Positions 31,515-41,565 of a stretch of DNA of 64,000 bases are shown piece after piece. Where the stretch lies: contig JAQMWT010000687.1 of NCBI GenBank assembly GCA_029834535.1, forward strand, positions 22,291 to 86,290, in the 5' to 3' direction. A program made the position numbers and the translations under genes. The notes beneath the pieces were generated by a model, which saw only the letters and a list, made by a program, of their open reading frames with translations, was not told where the DNA came from and did no database searches. The DNA is from Chrysophaeum taylorii (Eukaryota > Sar > Pelagophyceae > Pelagomonadales > Pelagomonadaceae). Each line of letters opens with the position of its first letter. The stretch's first letter is position 1.

Positions 31515-31770
31515 CCGACACTGAGCGCGAAACCCTCGCTAAAATCGAAATGCACCAGGCTCGATTCAAACTCGAGCCTTATGGCCGATTTTTGGCCGTT
31601 GGGACGACCCCGAGAACAAGGCCACCACCTTTTCGGACCCCCCTCGCTCTGTTCTCAAGTCCATGGACGGCGCGCAAGTCACCCCCCAAATGCCCTCTTA
31701 CCACGTCATGCAGTTGTTCGTCGAACACACATCTCATGCCCGAGACTGGCATTACTCCATACTGCCCTTT
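31515..31770 (+). pseudogene. Unidentified coding remnant next to copia D
   Basis: On the plus strand, LSDTERETLAKIEMHQARFK and EPYGRFLAVGTTP read in one frame. After a one-base shift near 31615 the frame continues ENKATTFSDPPRSVLKSMDG to FVEHTSHARDWHYSILPFN. The copia D LTR starts directly after it (31775). The composition looks like real protein and the two halves join naturally. I do not recognise the family; it could be host sequence or another gag. It is the best candidate for the target into which copia D inserted. Confidence 0.35.
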
Positions 31771-31774
31771 AACC

Positions 31775-31983
31775 TAGAGAACAGTAATTTATACTGTGCT
31801 ACCCTTCGGTAGAGTGAGAGCAGTGGTAGGCTGCCCTGGTATGCGGTAGTTGTCCTGTTCTTAACAACGAGGACAGCACTGTGTTGATAACACAGCGATG
31901 TTTTCTGATTATTAGTGTGAGATGAGAAGGTGCTAACCCTATGATAGGGGGGTACTAGCCCCAAATTGAATTTTGTGTCTCTA
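31775..31983 (-). repeat. Copia D 3' LTR
   Basis: 209 bp. In element orientation it starts TAGAGACACAAAATTC and ends TACTGTTCTCTA. A possible polypurine tract TAGGGCG precedes it. Length and sequence match the LTR at 595-790. Confidence 0.85.
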
Positions 31984-32023
31984 CGCCCTACCAGATTGAA
32001 CTCGGGATCGAGCAAAATCTGGA

Positions 32024-34524
32024 TCAAACTAAACAGGACGAGATCTCCGTTTCGTATGGTGGAAGAAAGTGGAAAGACGGACTTGGCGAGATGGAGGTGA
32101 AGAAGAGGTGGAATGAACACCATTGGCGTTCTTGAATTTGTGAAACAAAGTGCGATAAAGAAGTTCCGAAAAAATGATCGGCAATCTGGTACTGAGTAGG
32201 ACACCAAAAGGGACGAATCACCGAATTGGCTTGGTAGTCACGGATGCGAAATTCTCGTAAGTTAATATGACGAGAGGGAGCACTGACTTTAGGGTGATTA
32301 GCAACACGTAATGCGCTAGCATTGTCGATAAGCAGGGGGATAGCGTGAGCTTGATCACACGAAAATAAATAGGGATGGGAAGAAAAGATCTCATGAAACC
32401 ATTAACATTCATCCGCAGCTGCGCCAGCGGCGTTGAGTTCGGCTTCCATGGTGCACTTGGCAGTGAATGTCGGTCGTTTACTAGACCAAAATGCGGGGGT
32501 CAAAACTGTCAGCGAAACTGGCATCAGTGAAACAAATAATGGGCGAACTAAGATGATGCAATTCGGGATAGTTGCTGATCAAATGATGAATAAATGGCGT
32601 AATGGAAGGGCTGTCGGATGAATAATATAAAGAATCAGTCGGAGTACCCTTCAAGTAGCGAAGTAAAACAGACAAGTGCAGAAGATGAGTCTGCTCAGGA
32701 TTGTGCATCCTTTACAGCATTTGTTGCACAGAGTTGATATATCAGGGCGACATGTGACGGAGAGGTAGATACTAGTGCCACAATAATGAGGAGTGTGTTT
32801 GCGAAGAATGTCGAGGGTAGGAGCCAAATCGGAGAGAAGCTTAGCCGAAGGCTTCTGATTGAGCAATTCGGAGTGTGATACGTCCGAACCGCGAATGTTG
32901 AGCTTATGTTCGGCGAGCATTTTATTGATCTTTGCTGCGACATCCATAGTGAGATGACCAGCGGATACATTGTAATGCACGTCGATACCAAGAGAAGATC
33001 GAATATTGTCGTGCCAGGTGCCTTTGCCATATTCTTTCTCCAACGCAGTGCGAAGAGAGGTAATTCTGGCGGTGTTGGTACCAGCGATCAAAAGATCGTC
33101 GACAGAAACGGATAGGAGAACCCATCTGTTGATAGATCGATCCCAGCTTATATAGAGACAAGTGTCGACTCGCGAGCGTTCGAAATCGTGTTGTCAAAGG
33201 AACGAGTCAAGCTGGATGTTCCACAACAAAGCTGACTGTTTGACACCATAGAGTGCATTGACGAGTCGCAGTGCTAGCTTGGACTCTGGGTGGTTCTTCT
33301 GTATCTGCAGAATGAGGTTCTGCGAGACACGAATACCACGAGGCAAATCGATCCATACCGGACGATCAACGCCGATTGGATGAAGGCCTGTGGGATGTCC
33401 GCGTGCGCGACGGGGAGCTTGTGCTTCACGGCGATGGCGAGCAATAAACGGTTGGTGGCGAGCATCGCGGTCGGTGAAGAGGTGGCATAGAAATCGATGC
33501 CGACGCGTGCCAAGAAACCTCGGGCAACTAGGCGAGCCTTATAGCCTTATAGCGGTCCGGAGTGCCGTCAGCAAAATACTCGATCTTTAGCACGAGCTTC
33601 GTCGATATTGACGAACGATCCGGCGGCAATGGCTCCAGCTTGAAGACGCCATTAGAGCATAATCCCTCAATCTCCTTGCGAATTGAAGCGACGTGTCTGA
33701 GCTTATCTTCTTCGCTGAGGCCCTTGAGTTCGACAATTTTCTCAGGCTCATAGACAATGTCATCAGCAGTCAGCTGCAACACGACGTGGCCGATGTGCTG
33801 CAAGTCATAGTCCATGACTTCTCGAAGAGTGTCTTGTTTCGTGTCACTTCGACTTTAAAAAAAAAAGACGACCGAGTTCGCCGGAGTCGTGCATGAAAGC
33901 ATGTCTATGACGAGAAGCTATGTGTAAGTGCTGCTGCGCGGAGATGTCCCATAACAGGGAGGAGTTCATACAACCGAATTCTTGGTTCCATTGCCGCGCA
34001 TAGTACTCTGCCGGTGACAAATTGTCATGGCACACGTAGTTCTCGAGGGCAGAGTTATCGTTATCCAGATGGTCAACTAGAACAGACGAATGATGCGGTT
34101 TCCTTGGGAAGTCGACATGCAAGAGTTCGGCGTCTGCTTCTCTCTGCAGATCCAGCGCGTTGCCAACCAATATGCCGCAATCTTGAGTAGTGTGCGCGAG
34201 GAGGCATCCTATCGGTACATCGTCTGGTGGCTTAGCATGTCTCCTTATGTTCGATCCGGACGCGAGGCTGGCGGCATGGCCTTGGTGCAAAGCGCTGACA
34301 CTGACAAGGAACATCAATGTGCTAGACATGTTGGCTGTGGCGCGTGCCGTGGGCTGATCCTGTTGGTACTTCCAATTGCGATCATACTCTGAGGCGATAA
34401 TGCGCCTTGTGAACAACTGCCCATCGTCAACACGTTTCACGATGTAGAGTTGATCTTTAGGAATGCGGAAACCGCGGTCGTCCTTGAGATCTGCCTTGAG
34501 TTTGTCACTCTGGTTGCGATGCAC
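32024..34524 (-). pseudogene. Copia D reverse transcriptase and RNase H, degraded
   Basis: Reads right to left. A linker frame (34524-33844) is followed by the RT N-terminus at 33815-33528 (ISTKLVLKIEYFADGTPD, the standard copia block before K-A-R-L-V-A). Further RT pieces are LAIAVKHKLPVAHADIPQAF (33.45 kb) and, at 33091-32651, IRSSLGIDVHYNVSAGHL with LSVTCRPDIS. RNase H follows with LRYLKGTPTDSLYY (32.7 kb), IICFTDASFADS, the MEAELNAAGAAADEC block and DNASALRVANHPK (32.3 kb), ending at 32024. The pieces lie in at least five frames. The C-terminal part is closely similar to copia A (3-533). The catalytic YVDD loop is not clearly preserved; VSVDDLLIAGT near 33.1 kb is the best candidate. Confidence 0.8.
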
Positions 34525-35051
34525 AATGACTGGGGTTAAGCCTGAGTCGTCGAGAACAACCTATAATTGGTCGTGTCGCTTTGGCATCGGGATACTGCCG
34601 TCCGTTGGAGGAGGCCTGTTGAGGAACGAAAAGTCCTGTTCAGGTGGCTCGTCACTATCTCAGCTTGGACTGGTGGCAGAGTTTTGAGCTGGATCCGTGT
34701 CCTTATCGTTAGGTTTGTCGTCGTGGTCGTGATTGCGAGTCTCGCCCTCATTCGGTGATTCCTGTCTAAGTTCCGGCATCGGCTGGTTGCTGATGGCTGG
34801 GAGCGTGTTATCTTGCCGTGAGTTTGTTGGAGACTGTGCCTGTGCTTTATTGAGCTCAATTTCCTTGTTGCGATTAACAGGCATATCTGCGTCGACGTGG
34901 AAGTCGTTGACGTGACGATTTTCCCATACTTCCCTTGATGCACAAGCAGGATGGAGCTGTGGACATCGCGGATAAATCTGTCAGTGCCCGGGAGGTTAGG
35001 CAGATAATTGTTGCTGTGGAAGTAGGAGGCCGAGACGCTGGAGGGCTCCAT

Positions 35052-36173
35052 TTAATGGCTTTGCGGGTATACGAAAGCGACTGGTTCGCCAAATGGGAGG
35101 AGCTTCAAGAGTGGTGCCTTTGACGACATGATGCGCCTGGGGACGGTGCAAGACATGTGAGTGCGCGAAGGCAGTCCATGGGAGCGCTGGTTGTCGGCTT
35201 GGATCTTGTGCAGCAGAGCAAACGGATGGCAATACTCGGCGCTAATGGGCTTCTCTTCGATGCGAACGTGGCGCAGATTCAGAAGGCGAATGACGGTGCC
35301 CCGGGTGTTTTCTTTGATGATGTTTTCCGCAAAGTTCCGCTGGTGTAGGTGGCGACCAATGATTCGAAACTGGTGCCAAGTTGCACTTTGAGCGAGAGTG
35401 AAAGGCTTCGGGCGGAATGTCGAGAATGCGTCCGATGATATCATCTTAGCATGTACATCAAATTCGACCTTTACGACGTTGACCACGTAGAGGATTCCTG
35501 CAAGAACGTCTAGTGCGTCCAGTTTCCGCAGGAAGTATACCCATTTGTGGGCCGATATAACGCACACGAAGTGCATGATGTAACGAAATCCACCATAGCA
35601 TTTACTGATGCTCGGGTAGGACACATCCATGTGGAGATGTTGGCCAGGGGCATAGGCCAATTCGTCATGCGACCAAGAAGCGTTCTTATGGCTGAAACCG
35701 ACGTGTGACTGGCAGCGCTTGCAGTCGGTGCAGTCCTGCCGATACGGGTCATCACCAGTGCGGAGGTTAGTGACATTATCTGCGATCGTGCGGCGAAGAA
35801 TCTCGGGCTGCTGGTGGTGAATGCGGTGCCAGCGGGTGACCAGGAGCACTCTTTGGGCGTGCTGAATGGTGCCAGGCTTGTGAAAAGGGGGCAGCGCGGC
35901 AGTCTGAGTGCGAGGAGGGGTGGCTCGTTTGTCGACTCTGACTTTTGCAGCGGTGGCTTGAGCAAGGAGCGTTTCGAGGTTTGTTGAGTTTGGCGACTTT
36001 CGAATCGCAGCATGGTGAGCGTCGGCAACCGCACTGAAGAGGGAGGTGAGGTGGAGGTCTTCAACTGCTAGAAGGCGGCCAGAGATGTTGGAGAAGAATT
36101 CCGTGATCTGACAGATGTCTCCTGGGCTAGGAATGCCATTGCGTAGTGCGTCCCATTCGATGTGAAGGTTCAC
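35052..36173 (-). CDS. Copia D integrase
   Basis: An open frame of 373 codons for the integrase that inserts the cDNA into host DNA. Residues about 105-175 form the GAG-pre-integrase/zinc region (LLVTRWHRIHHQQPEILR, then CTDCKRCQSH: an HHCC arrangement). The catalytic core shows the first Asp in GQHLHMDVSY, the second in KMISSDAFSTF, and the Glu in RNFAENIIKE, with 34 residues between the second Asp and the Glu, i.e. the DD35E type. The usual domain after the core is short, and the frame ends in PFGEPVAFVYPQSH. The upstream end overlaps the methyltransferase C-terminus in sequence order (stop of that part at 36219). This is the best preserved Pol segment of copia D. Confidence 0.85.
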   Translation of the reverse strand: MNLHIEWDALRNGIPSPGDICQITEFFSNISGRLLAVEDLHLTSLFSAVADAHHAAIRKSPNSTNLETLLAQATAAKVRVDKRATPPRTQTAALPPFHKPGTIQHAQRVLLVTRWHRIHHQQPEILRRTIADNVTNLRTGDDPYRQDCTDCKRCQSHVGFSHKNASWSHDELAYAPGQHLHMDVSYPSISKCYGGFRYIMHFVCVISAHKWVYFLRKLDALDVLAGILYVVNVVKVEFDVHAKMISSDAFSTFRPKPFTLAQSATWHQFRIIGRHLHQRNFAENIIKENTRGTVIRLLNLRHVRIEEKPISAEYCHPFALLHKIQADNQRSHGLPSRTHMSCTVPRRIMSSKAPLLKLLPFGEPVAFVYPQSH

Positions 36174-36218
36174 GTGGTGATGCGAGGCGTGATGTGCCAG
36201 AACAGCGCTGTACTTGGC

Positions 36219-38007
36219 CTATAGCATGTTATGTGGGACAGCGTTGGCCAGTGCCTTGAATGCGAAGAATGGCGGGTGCTGGCGGAACAATCGGAGAAGC
36301 TCTGGGTCCGAATGGTGTCCAAATTTTGCGATTTCGTTGAGAGTCGCGTATCGGATGCGATCGGGGGAGACCAGCAGAAGTGCGTTGGAGTAGCTCGTGT
36401 TGGTGGGGTACGAGCCAGTGACCGAGTAGCACTTGGTGCTTTTCTGGAGCGTTTCGCCGATGTGGCCGACATAGTCCGCGTAAGTGGGACGTGCTTCGGA
36501 CATTATGAGTCCCGTGGGGTCATCGAGAGTGATTCGCCCTCGTGAATCGATCGCGGCAAATCCGGGGTGTGAGCCATTAATGTAGTGGGCCCACGTGGAG
36601 GGACGCGAGCAGCTGTGCGCGGCAGCCGAGGAGGTGGTGAAGGCCACGACCAGAAAAGCGGTGCCCATGGGGACAGACAGGGAGAAGGCGTGCTGCGGCG
36701 AGAAAGCGGCGGTTTGGTGGGAGCAGTCCAGGATCTGGGGGGGCACGAATGGAGCGTGAGCGAGGCGCGCGTGAAGTAGCCGCATGCAAGGGCGGTCGCA
36801 GCGGTGCCGGGGACGAGTCCATCCAGCTGGTAGGCGCATGTTGACTCGGAAGCGTGGAAGCAGCGAAGCGTATTCCAGGAGGCGAGAGTGGGGTGTTGCA
36901 GCAGCTGCAAGTGGTTGTGCAGTAGTGTAAATACCAGGAGGTGCGGGATAGAAGTCATGGAGGCATAGGGGTGCCGTCTGCGTCCTGTCCAAGATCCATG
37001 AAGGGCTGCTTGAGACGTGCGAGCATTTGGCAAATGTGTACATTCTCGGAAATCGAGAGTTGAGCTGCATTGGCGGGTGTGTACGAGAAGATAGCCTTGT
37101 GCTGATAGTAATCCAAGGTTGAGCGAGTCACAGTGCCGCGAAGGGCGGAGGCGGGTATCCAGAGGTCTTCTGGGATGGTGTGACTACGGTCCTAGAAGGG
37201 AACCATGCTCGGTGGGGATGTCAACCAGGAGGAGGCGGTTTTCTCGAGATTGTAGCCATCTAGCGGGTGCCGAGCGAAGACGGCGAGATAACGGTGCTTG
37301 CTTGTGGCGTTGCCGAAGGCTGGGGCGTTGTAGACACCGGAGTGTCGAAAGTAGCCCATACTTTGATAGTGTTTGGCGAGTTGCGTGTACTCGTGATGAC
37401 TTTTCGGGTTTGGCGGAACGTTCTCGACAATGGTGTATGTCGGGAGCGTGCAACGAACAAAGCAGACTTGTTCTTTGACAAAAAGATCGGCAGTCGCTGG
37501 AGTCGCATAGCCATCATATTCCTTCATTACGCTTAGGTGTTGACGGGGCAGGGTGAAGACAGTCATGTCATGTCGAGGTAGTCGTAGTTTGCCAGTTTGA
37601 AGGGCGGCAGTAAGTTGCCTGAGATCCCTGTAATGCTGAGCATCTGGGAACAATGGTTGCGCGCGGGCGTGCATGGTGGGGTTAGTTTCACATGTGACAA
37701 CGACAATAATGCGTTTGTCGAAGCGTTTGCGAAATGAAGTGAAGCCTTGTTAGTGGAGTCCACCTGCGATAATGGCAGTGTGCAGCGGAGGGGGTTGTGT
37801 GAACACAGTGAGGTCCGCGGTGCCAGTGAGCACATATTCTAAATAGGGGCTCGGCAGTTTGAAAGATTCCGTCAGAAAAGCAGAATGGGCTTGCAATTTG
37901 GCAAAATCGAGAAAATGGGACTGCGAGCGTGTTTTTGCGACTTTTTGCGTACTGTTTGCGATTTCATCCTTGAGGGACATCTCGGGACGAGTGTGGAAGC
38001 TGACCAC
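36219..38007 (-). pseudogene. Copia D cytosine-C5 DNA methyltransferase domain, catalytic Cys lost
   Basis: A C5-methyltransferase placed between protease and integrase. From right to left: motif I, LHTAIIAGGLH and QGFTSF, with a TAA stop at 37750-37752; the acidic motif VVVTCETN; a Phe-Pro/Asp block FPDAQHYRDLRQL; motif IV, VFTLPRQHLSVMKEYDG, where the expected P-C-Q is P-R-Q (Arg codon at 37543-37545); motif VI, YTIVENVPPNPK (ENV codons 37417-37425); motif VIII, FGNATSKHRYLAVFAR; a TAG stop at 37192-37194; then a probable target-recognition region. In another frame (36219-37070) come motif IX, RIRYATLNEIAKFG, and motif X, FKALANAVPHNML. The order and spacing are those of a full-length DNMT/Dcm-type enzyme. 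Two stops, a frameshift and the Cys-to-Arg change make this copy inactive. It is not a close relative of the gypsy methyltransferase domains. Confidence 0.83.
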
Positions 38008-38337
38008 ATTGGCAAATACATGCTTAGGATGAGATGGCAGTGACAGGAGGCCGTTAGTCTGTATATGAGCGATAACTACAGCAGTGGTTTTTAAAAGTGT
38101 TTTGTAGTCATGAGGGTCCGAATAGAATTTTGCAGAAGCTCATATAAATATGGCTTGTGCGGCAGCGGCGGGTCCGTTGCCTGAACATTTAGGGCGTTTA
38201 GCTGTGATGTCGCTAAAACCTGCAAACCTGGTCGGAAATGCGGGACGATCAGGAAAACCAAATATAATGCGTAGCCAGTAGTGTCTTGATGTCATGTGAT
38301 GAGAGACCTGCAGCTTGCAGATATAGTGGCTTTGTAC

Positions 38338-38981
38338 CTATGAAATTGTTGGTGAGAGTGCCACTTCCCATGCGGATGGTATGCTCGGGAATCCTGCGTA
38401 TGGATTCCTGAATAAAATCTGTTGTGGTGCGAGTAAAGCAAAAGAAGCACTGCCGTCAAGCAAAGAAAATTCGGTGCCGGGGCCGTTGCATCCGTGCAGG
38501 GAATGCGTCTTTTTGGAAGGTTTCCCTGCGGTGTCAGCTGCGCATAAGAAATCGGCGACTGTTTTGGAAATTGGCAATGATGTGGGGAAGTTTGTCATCG
38601 CTAGGCTGGGTGCCTGATTTAATGTTGTTTGGTTGGCGGCACAGGCGTCGTCGGCAACCGTTCGCGAAAAAGCCGGCACTGATGAAGTGCACGTACGTAG
38701 TCTAAGTGGCGTGGTACGTACTCTTCGATGGAGTCTTCTTGATCTTCGATTTCGGGAACTTGATCATCGTCGTATAAGCCGAGGTGACCATGGTCATCAT
38801 ATAAACCGAGTTGGCCTTGGTCATCGTACAACGAGCCGTCGTCGATTGCGCCCTCATCAGCGTGATCACCCGGCGGTTTGTCGGAGGAGAGGAGCAGAAG
38901 GAAGTCGGCGGCATCAGTATCAGCCTCAGATAGGAGACCCTCGTCAGAGATGGTGGTGATGAGGTGTATGAGCTTGGTCAT
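38338..38981 (-). pseudogene. Copia D protease region and gag-protease linker
   Basis: The aspartic protease that would process the Gag-Pol polyprotein. Right to left: an acidic linker (ISDEGLLSEADTDAADFLLL and DDGSLYDDQGQLGLYDDHG, with a short internal repeat YDDxGxLGLYDD), then a shifted frame at 38679 with ISKTVADFLCAADTAGKP and the active-site loop EFSLLDGSASFALLAP. The loop reads D-G-S-A where copia proteases normally have D-(S/T)-G-A. A frameshift separates it from the methyltransferase frame. The region from 38010 to 38340 has no clear frame but probably covers the end of the protease. Confidence 0.55.
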
Positions 38982-40503
38982 GCGGTCAGGGTTGGAGGTG
39001 TGTTCCCGACCAGCTTGACTGAGGTTGCGGATGGTCTGGCGCTTACGGCGAACATCGCGTAGTGGGACTTTGGAACGTTGGTCAGGAGTGGGTGACTTGG
39101 GAGGGTGCGTTTGTGTGGGAAATGTGACCTTGCGGAGGTGCGGGTGTTCGCGTTTGTCAGAGATGACAGGAGGAGAACGGGGATTCGGCTTGTGTTTGGT
39201 GGGTGTGACCGGGGTGGTCTTGGGCTTGGGACTGTCATTGATGTCGTAGTATGACGGTGAACGAGGATTCGGGGGCTTTTTGTTTTTCTTAGGGTGGCGG
39301 GTGGGTTGTTTCTTGCGATAAGCGTGGAGGTGTAGGATGAGTGCGCTGTCATCGTCTGAGTCGAGATTGGCTTCCGTGATATAAAGGCGTCGACAAGGTC
39401 GGCGTCGTCAGGAGGTGCGTCATTTGGATCAGGGGGGTTCTCGTCTTCGGGAGGAGAAGCGTCATCGTCATCTTCGGTGAGGTGGAAACCAAGACGGCGG
39501 GAACGGAGGCGTGGGTTGTCTTTGTCTTTGGTCGGCAGAGGACCGAAGTCGGTGACAAACCGTAGAGGCTTGAAGTTGAGAGAGTGGCGGGGCATGAGGT
39601 GAGCCCATAAGTTGCGTTCAAAAGTCGATATAACTGTGATGCGTGCAATGAGCTTGGGCAGATGGTGAATCGCAGCCTTGTCTTCGTCGAGGAGCTGAGA
39701 GTCGTTCGGAGTACGAAGACAATTAGCTAGACGGGCGAAGCCTTTGATGTGAGTTGGGGCGCGGGAGTCAAGTAAACTTGGAGGGTACTTGAAGCGACGT
39801 ATTCTATTAATTTCTTCTTTTATCGTGTCGTCGTCGAGTTGGAGAGAAGGATCGTCGGTGATTTGACGTAATCGCTGTTGGACGTGGCGCATGTGGTCTA
39901 TATAGTGCGCTGGTTCGTGGATCTCCGGGTCGAACGGTGTCTCCAGGAACGAATTGAACACATAGTGAGCATGATGGACATGGTTCTGGCCCGTGTGCTT
40001 GTCAAGAGCGATGCGAACTTGGTGTGCGAATTCGAGGCCTATGGGGTGAGAGGGTCGAGTTTGTCGATCTCGTCGTATGCGGGGTGCTTGACAGAGTCGC
40101 AACCGGCGTGCAGAAAACGGCGGAATAGAGGGTGTACGGTCTCGCGGAGGGTGACGATGAAATCAGCTTCTTTATCTTCGAGGTGAGGTTGCGTGATAGG
40201 ATGGAGCTTCCCTTTCGACGAATCGGTGGTATCTTTATCTTGTGCTTGGAGTTCTTGGAGTTTGGGCTCATAGACATTGCCAAGGAAGTCTTTGCCGAAC
40301 TTTCGGTAGACGCCCTGGTAATAGACTAAGCGTCCTTGGAAATCTTGGGTGTTGCCAGCTGTGGCATGGTGTTCGGGGCGTTTGTCGTATTCTTCGGTGG
40401 AGTGGCTGAGGAGAGCGTCTGCTAGATCGTTAGATCCGCGTATAACAGATTCCCACGTGTAGAAGCCTTGCAGGAAGTATTGAGTATCAAGCACTTCCTT
40501 CAT
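38978..40503 (-). pseudogene. Copia D gag
   Basis: Two overlapping frames on the minus strand. The first (40503-40039) starts MKEVLDTQYFLQGFYTWESV and runs 154 codons. It joins by frameshift near 40070 to the second (40102-38978), which has the helical region LEFAHQVRIALDKHTGQNHV and RIRRFKYPPSLLDSRAPTHI, then an acidic/Pro linker (DDDDASPPEDENPPDPNDAP) and a basic Ser/Pro tail. No standard CCHC knuckle is visible. Position at the 5' side of protease, and length, fit copia gag. The upstream LTR is missing. Confidence 0.6.
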
Positions 40504-40508
40504 GTCAG

Positions 40509-41096
40509 ATGTTCATGCTCGTGGTACCGCCATATACGGCAACCAATATCGACGTGGACTGCGTTCCACCATCCTATCTGAGCGTTACCCCCGACATGCT
40601 GCCTCCCGCACTGTTAGACAGCCCTATCACGTCCGATCCAGCTTCCAACGCCTCGTATGACGTCACACGTCATATTCCGATTACAGCCCAGACACCGCAC
40701 AGGCTCCTGGTCACCCGCTGGCACCGCATTCACCACCAGCAGCCCGAGATTTTTCGCCGCACGATCGCAGCTAATGCCACTAACCTCCGCCCTGGTGATG
40801 ACCCGTATCTGCAGGACTGCACCGACTGCAAGCGCTGCCAGTCACACGTCGGTTTCAGCCATAAAAACGCTTCTTGGTCGCATGACGAACTTGCCTATGC
40901 CCCTGGCCAACATCTCCACGTGGATGTGTCTTACCCGAGCATCAGTAAATGCTATGGTGGATTTCGTTACATCATGCATTTCGTGTGCGTTATATCGGCC
41001 CACAAATGGGTATACTTCCTGCGGAAACTGGACGCACTAGACGTTCTTGCAGGAATCCTCTACGTGGTCAACGTCGTAAAGGTCGAATTCGATGTC
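40509..41096 (+). pseudogene. Inverted copia integrase fragment
   Basis: Part of a second copia integrase in the opposite orientation to copia D. From about 40700 it matches the GAG-pre-integrase/core region (LLVTRWHRIHHQQPEIFRRT, CTDCKRCQSH, GQHLHVDVSYPSI) and stops at VVNVVKVEFDV, where the LINE 3' end begins (41,097). It is similar but not identical to 35.45-36.0 kb. The first 60 codons (MFMLVVPPYTATNIDVDC) match nothing in copia D. Confidence 0.8.
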
Positions 41097-41113
41097 CTTA
41101 CTACTAATCGACA

Positions 41114-41175
<62 letters not shown>

Positions 41176-41565
41176 TTGTCTTTAAATGTCGACTGCTAAG
41201 AGGGGGGTGTGTGGGGGGAGCATGAAGGATGTGGGTGGGTTTGTGGGGTAGGAGGGATGTGCCTGTTTGTTTGTTTGACTTTAAATGTCGACTGCTAAGA
41301 GGGGGGTGTGTGTGGGGAGCATGAAGGATGTGGGTGGGTTTGTGGGGTAGGAGGGATGTGCCTGACGGGCGGGGATAAGTACGCGGGACCTAGTCGGGGT
41401 CATCGCCGAGTCGTGGGGCAGTTTGTTTGTTTGTTTGTTGGTTTGTTTGTTTGTCTTTAAATGTCGACTGCTAAGAGGGGGTTGTGTGTGGGGAGCATTA
41501 AGGATGAGGGTGGGTTTGTGGGGTAGGAGGGATGTGCCTGACGGGCGGAGATAAGTGCGCGGGAC
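41097..41565 (-). repeat. LINE 3' untranslated region with tandem duplications and (CAGA)n tail
   Basis: The 3' end of the LINE in element orientation finishes with (CAGA)n, CTGTCGATTAGTAG. Upstream, the block around CTTTAAATGTCGACTGCTAA, a G-rich stretch and AGGAGGGATGTGCCTG is present three times (about 41180, 41280, 41457), each next to a TTTG run. The (TCTG)n tract on the plus strand covers about 41112-41175. Confidence 0.75.

Larger units (their letters stand above)
31775..40503 (-). mobile_element. Copia element D with methyltransferase domain
   Basis: A nearly complete Ty1/copia element on the minus strand: gag (40.5-39.0 kb), protease (about 38.5 kb), a cytosine-C5 methyltransferase (38.0-36.2 kb), integrase (36.2-35.05 kb), reverse transcriptase and RNase H (34.5-32.0 kb) and a 209-bp 3' LTR (31775-31983). 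The integrase-before-RT order is diagnostic of copia. The 5' LTR is missing: at 40,503 gag abuts an inverted copia integrase fragment. Many frameshifts and stops show it is defective. Copia A and the solo LTR at 19.9 kb are relatives. Confidence 0.88.

Noticed and set aside
32433-32621. Plus-strand frame over copia D RNase H.
   Set aside because: It is antisense to recognisable RNase H coding sequence and has no similarity of its own.
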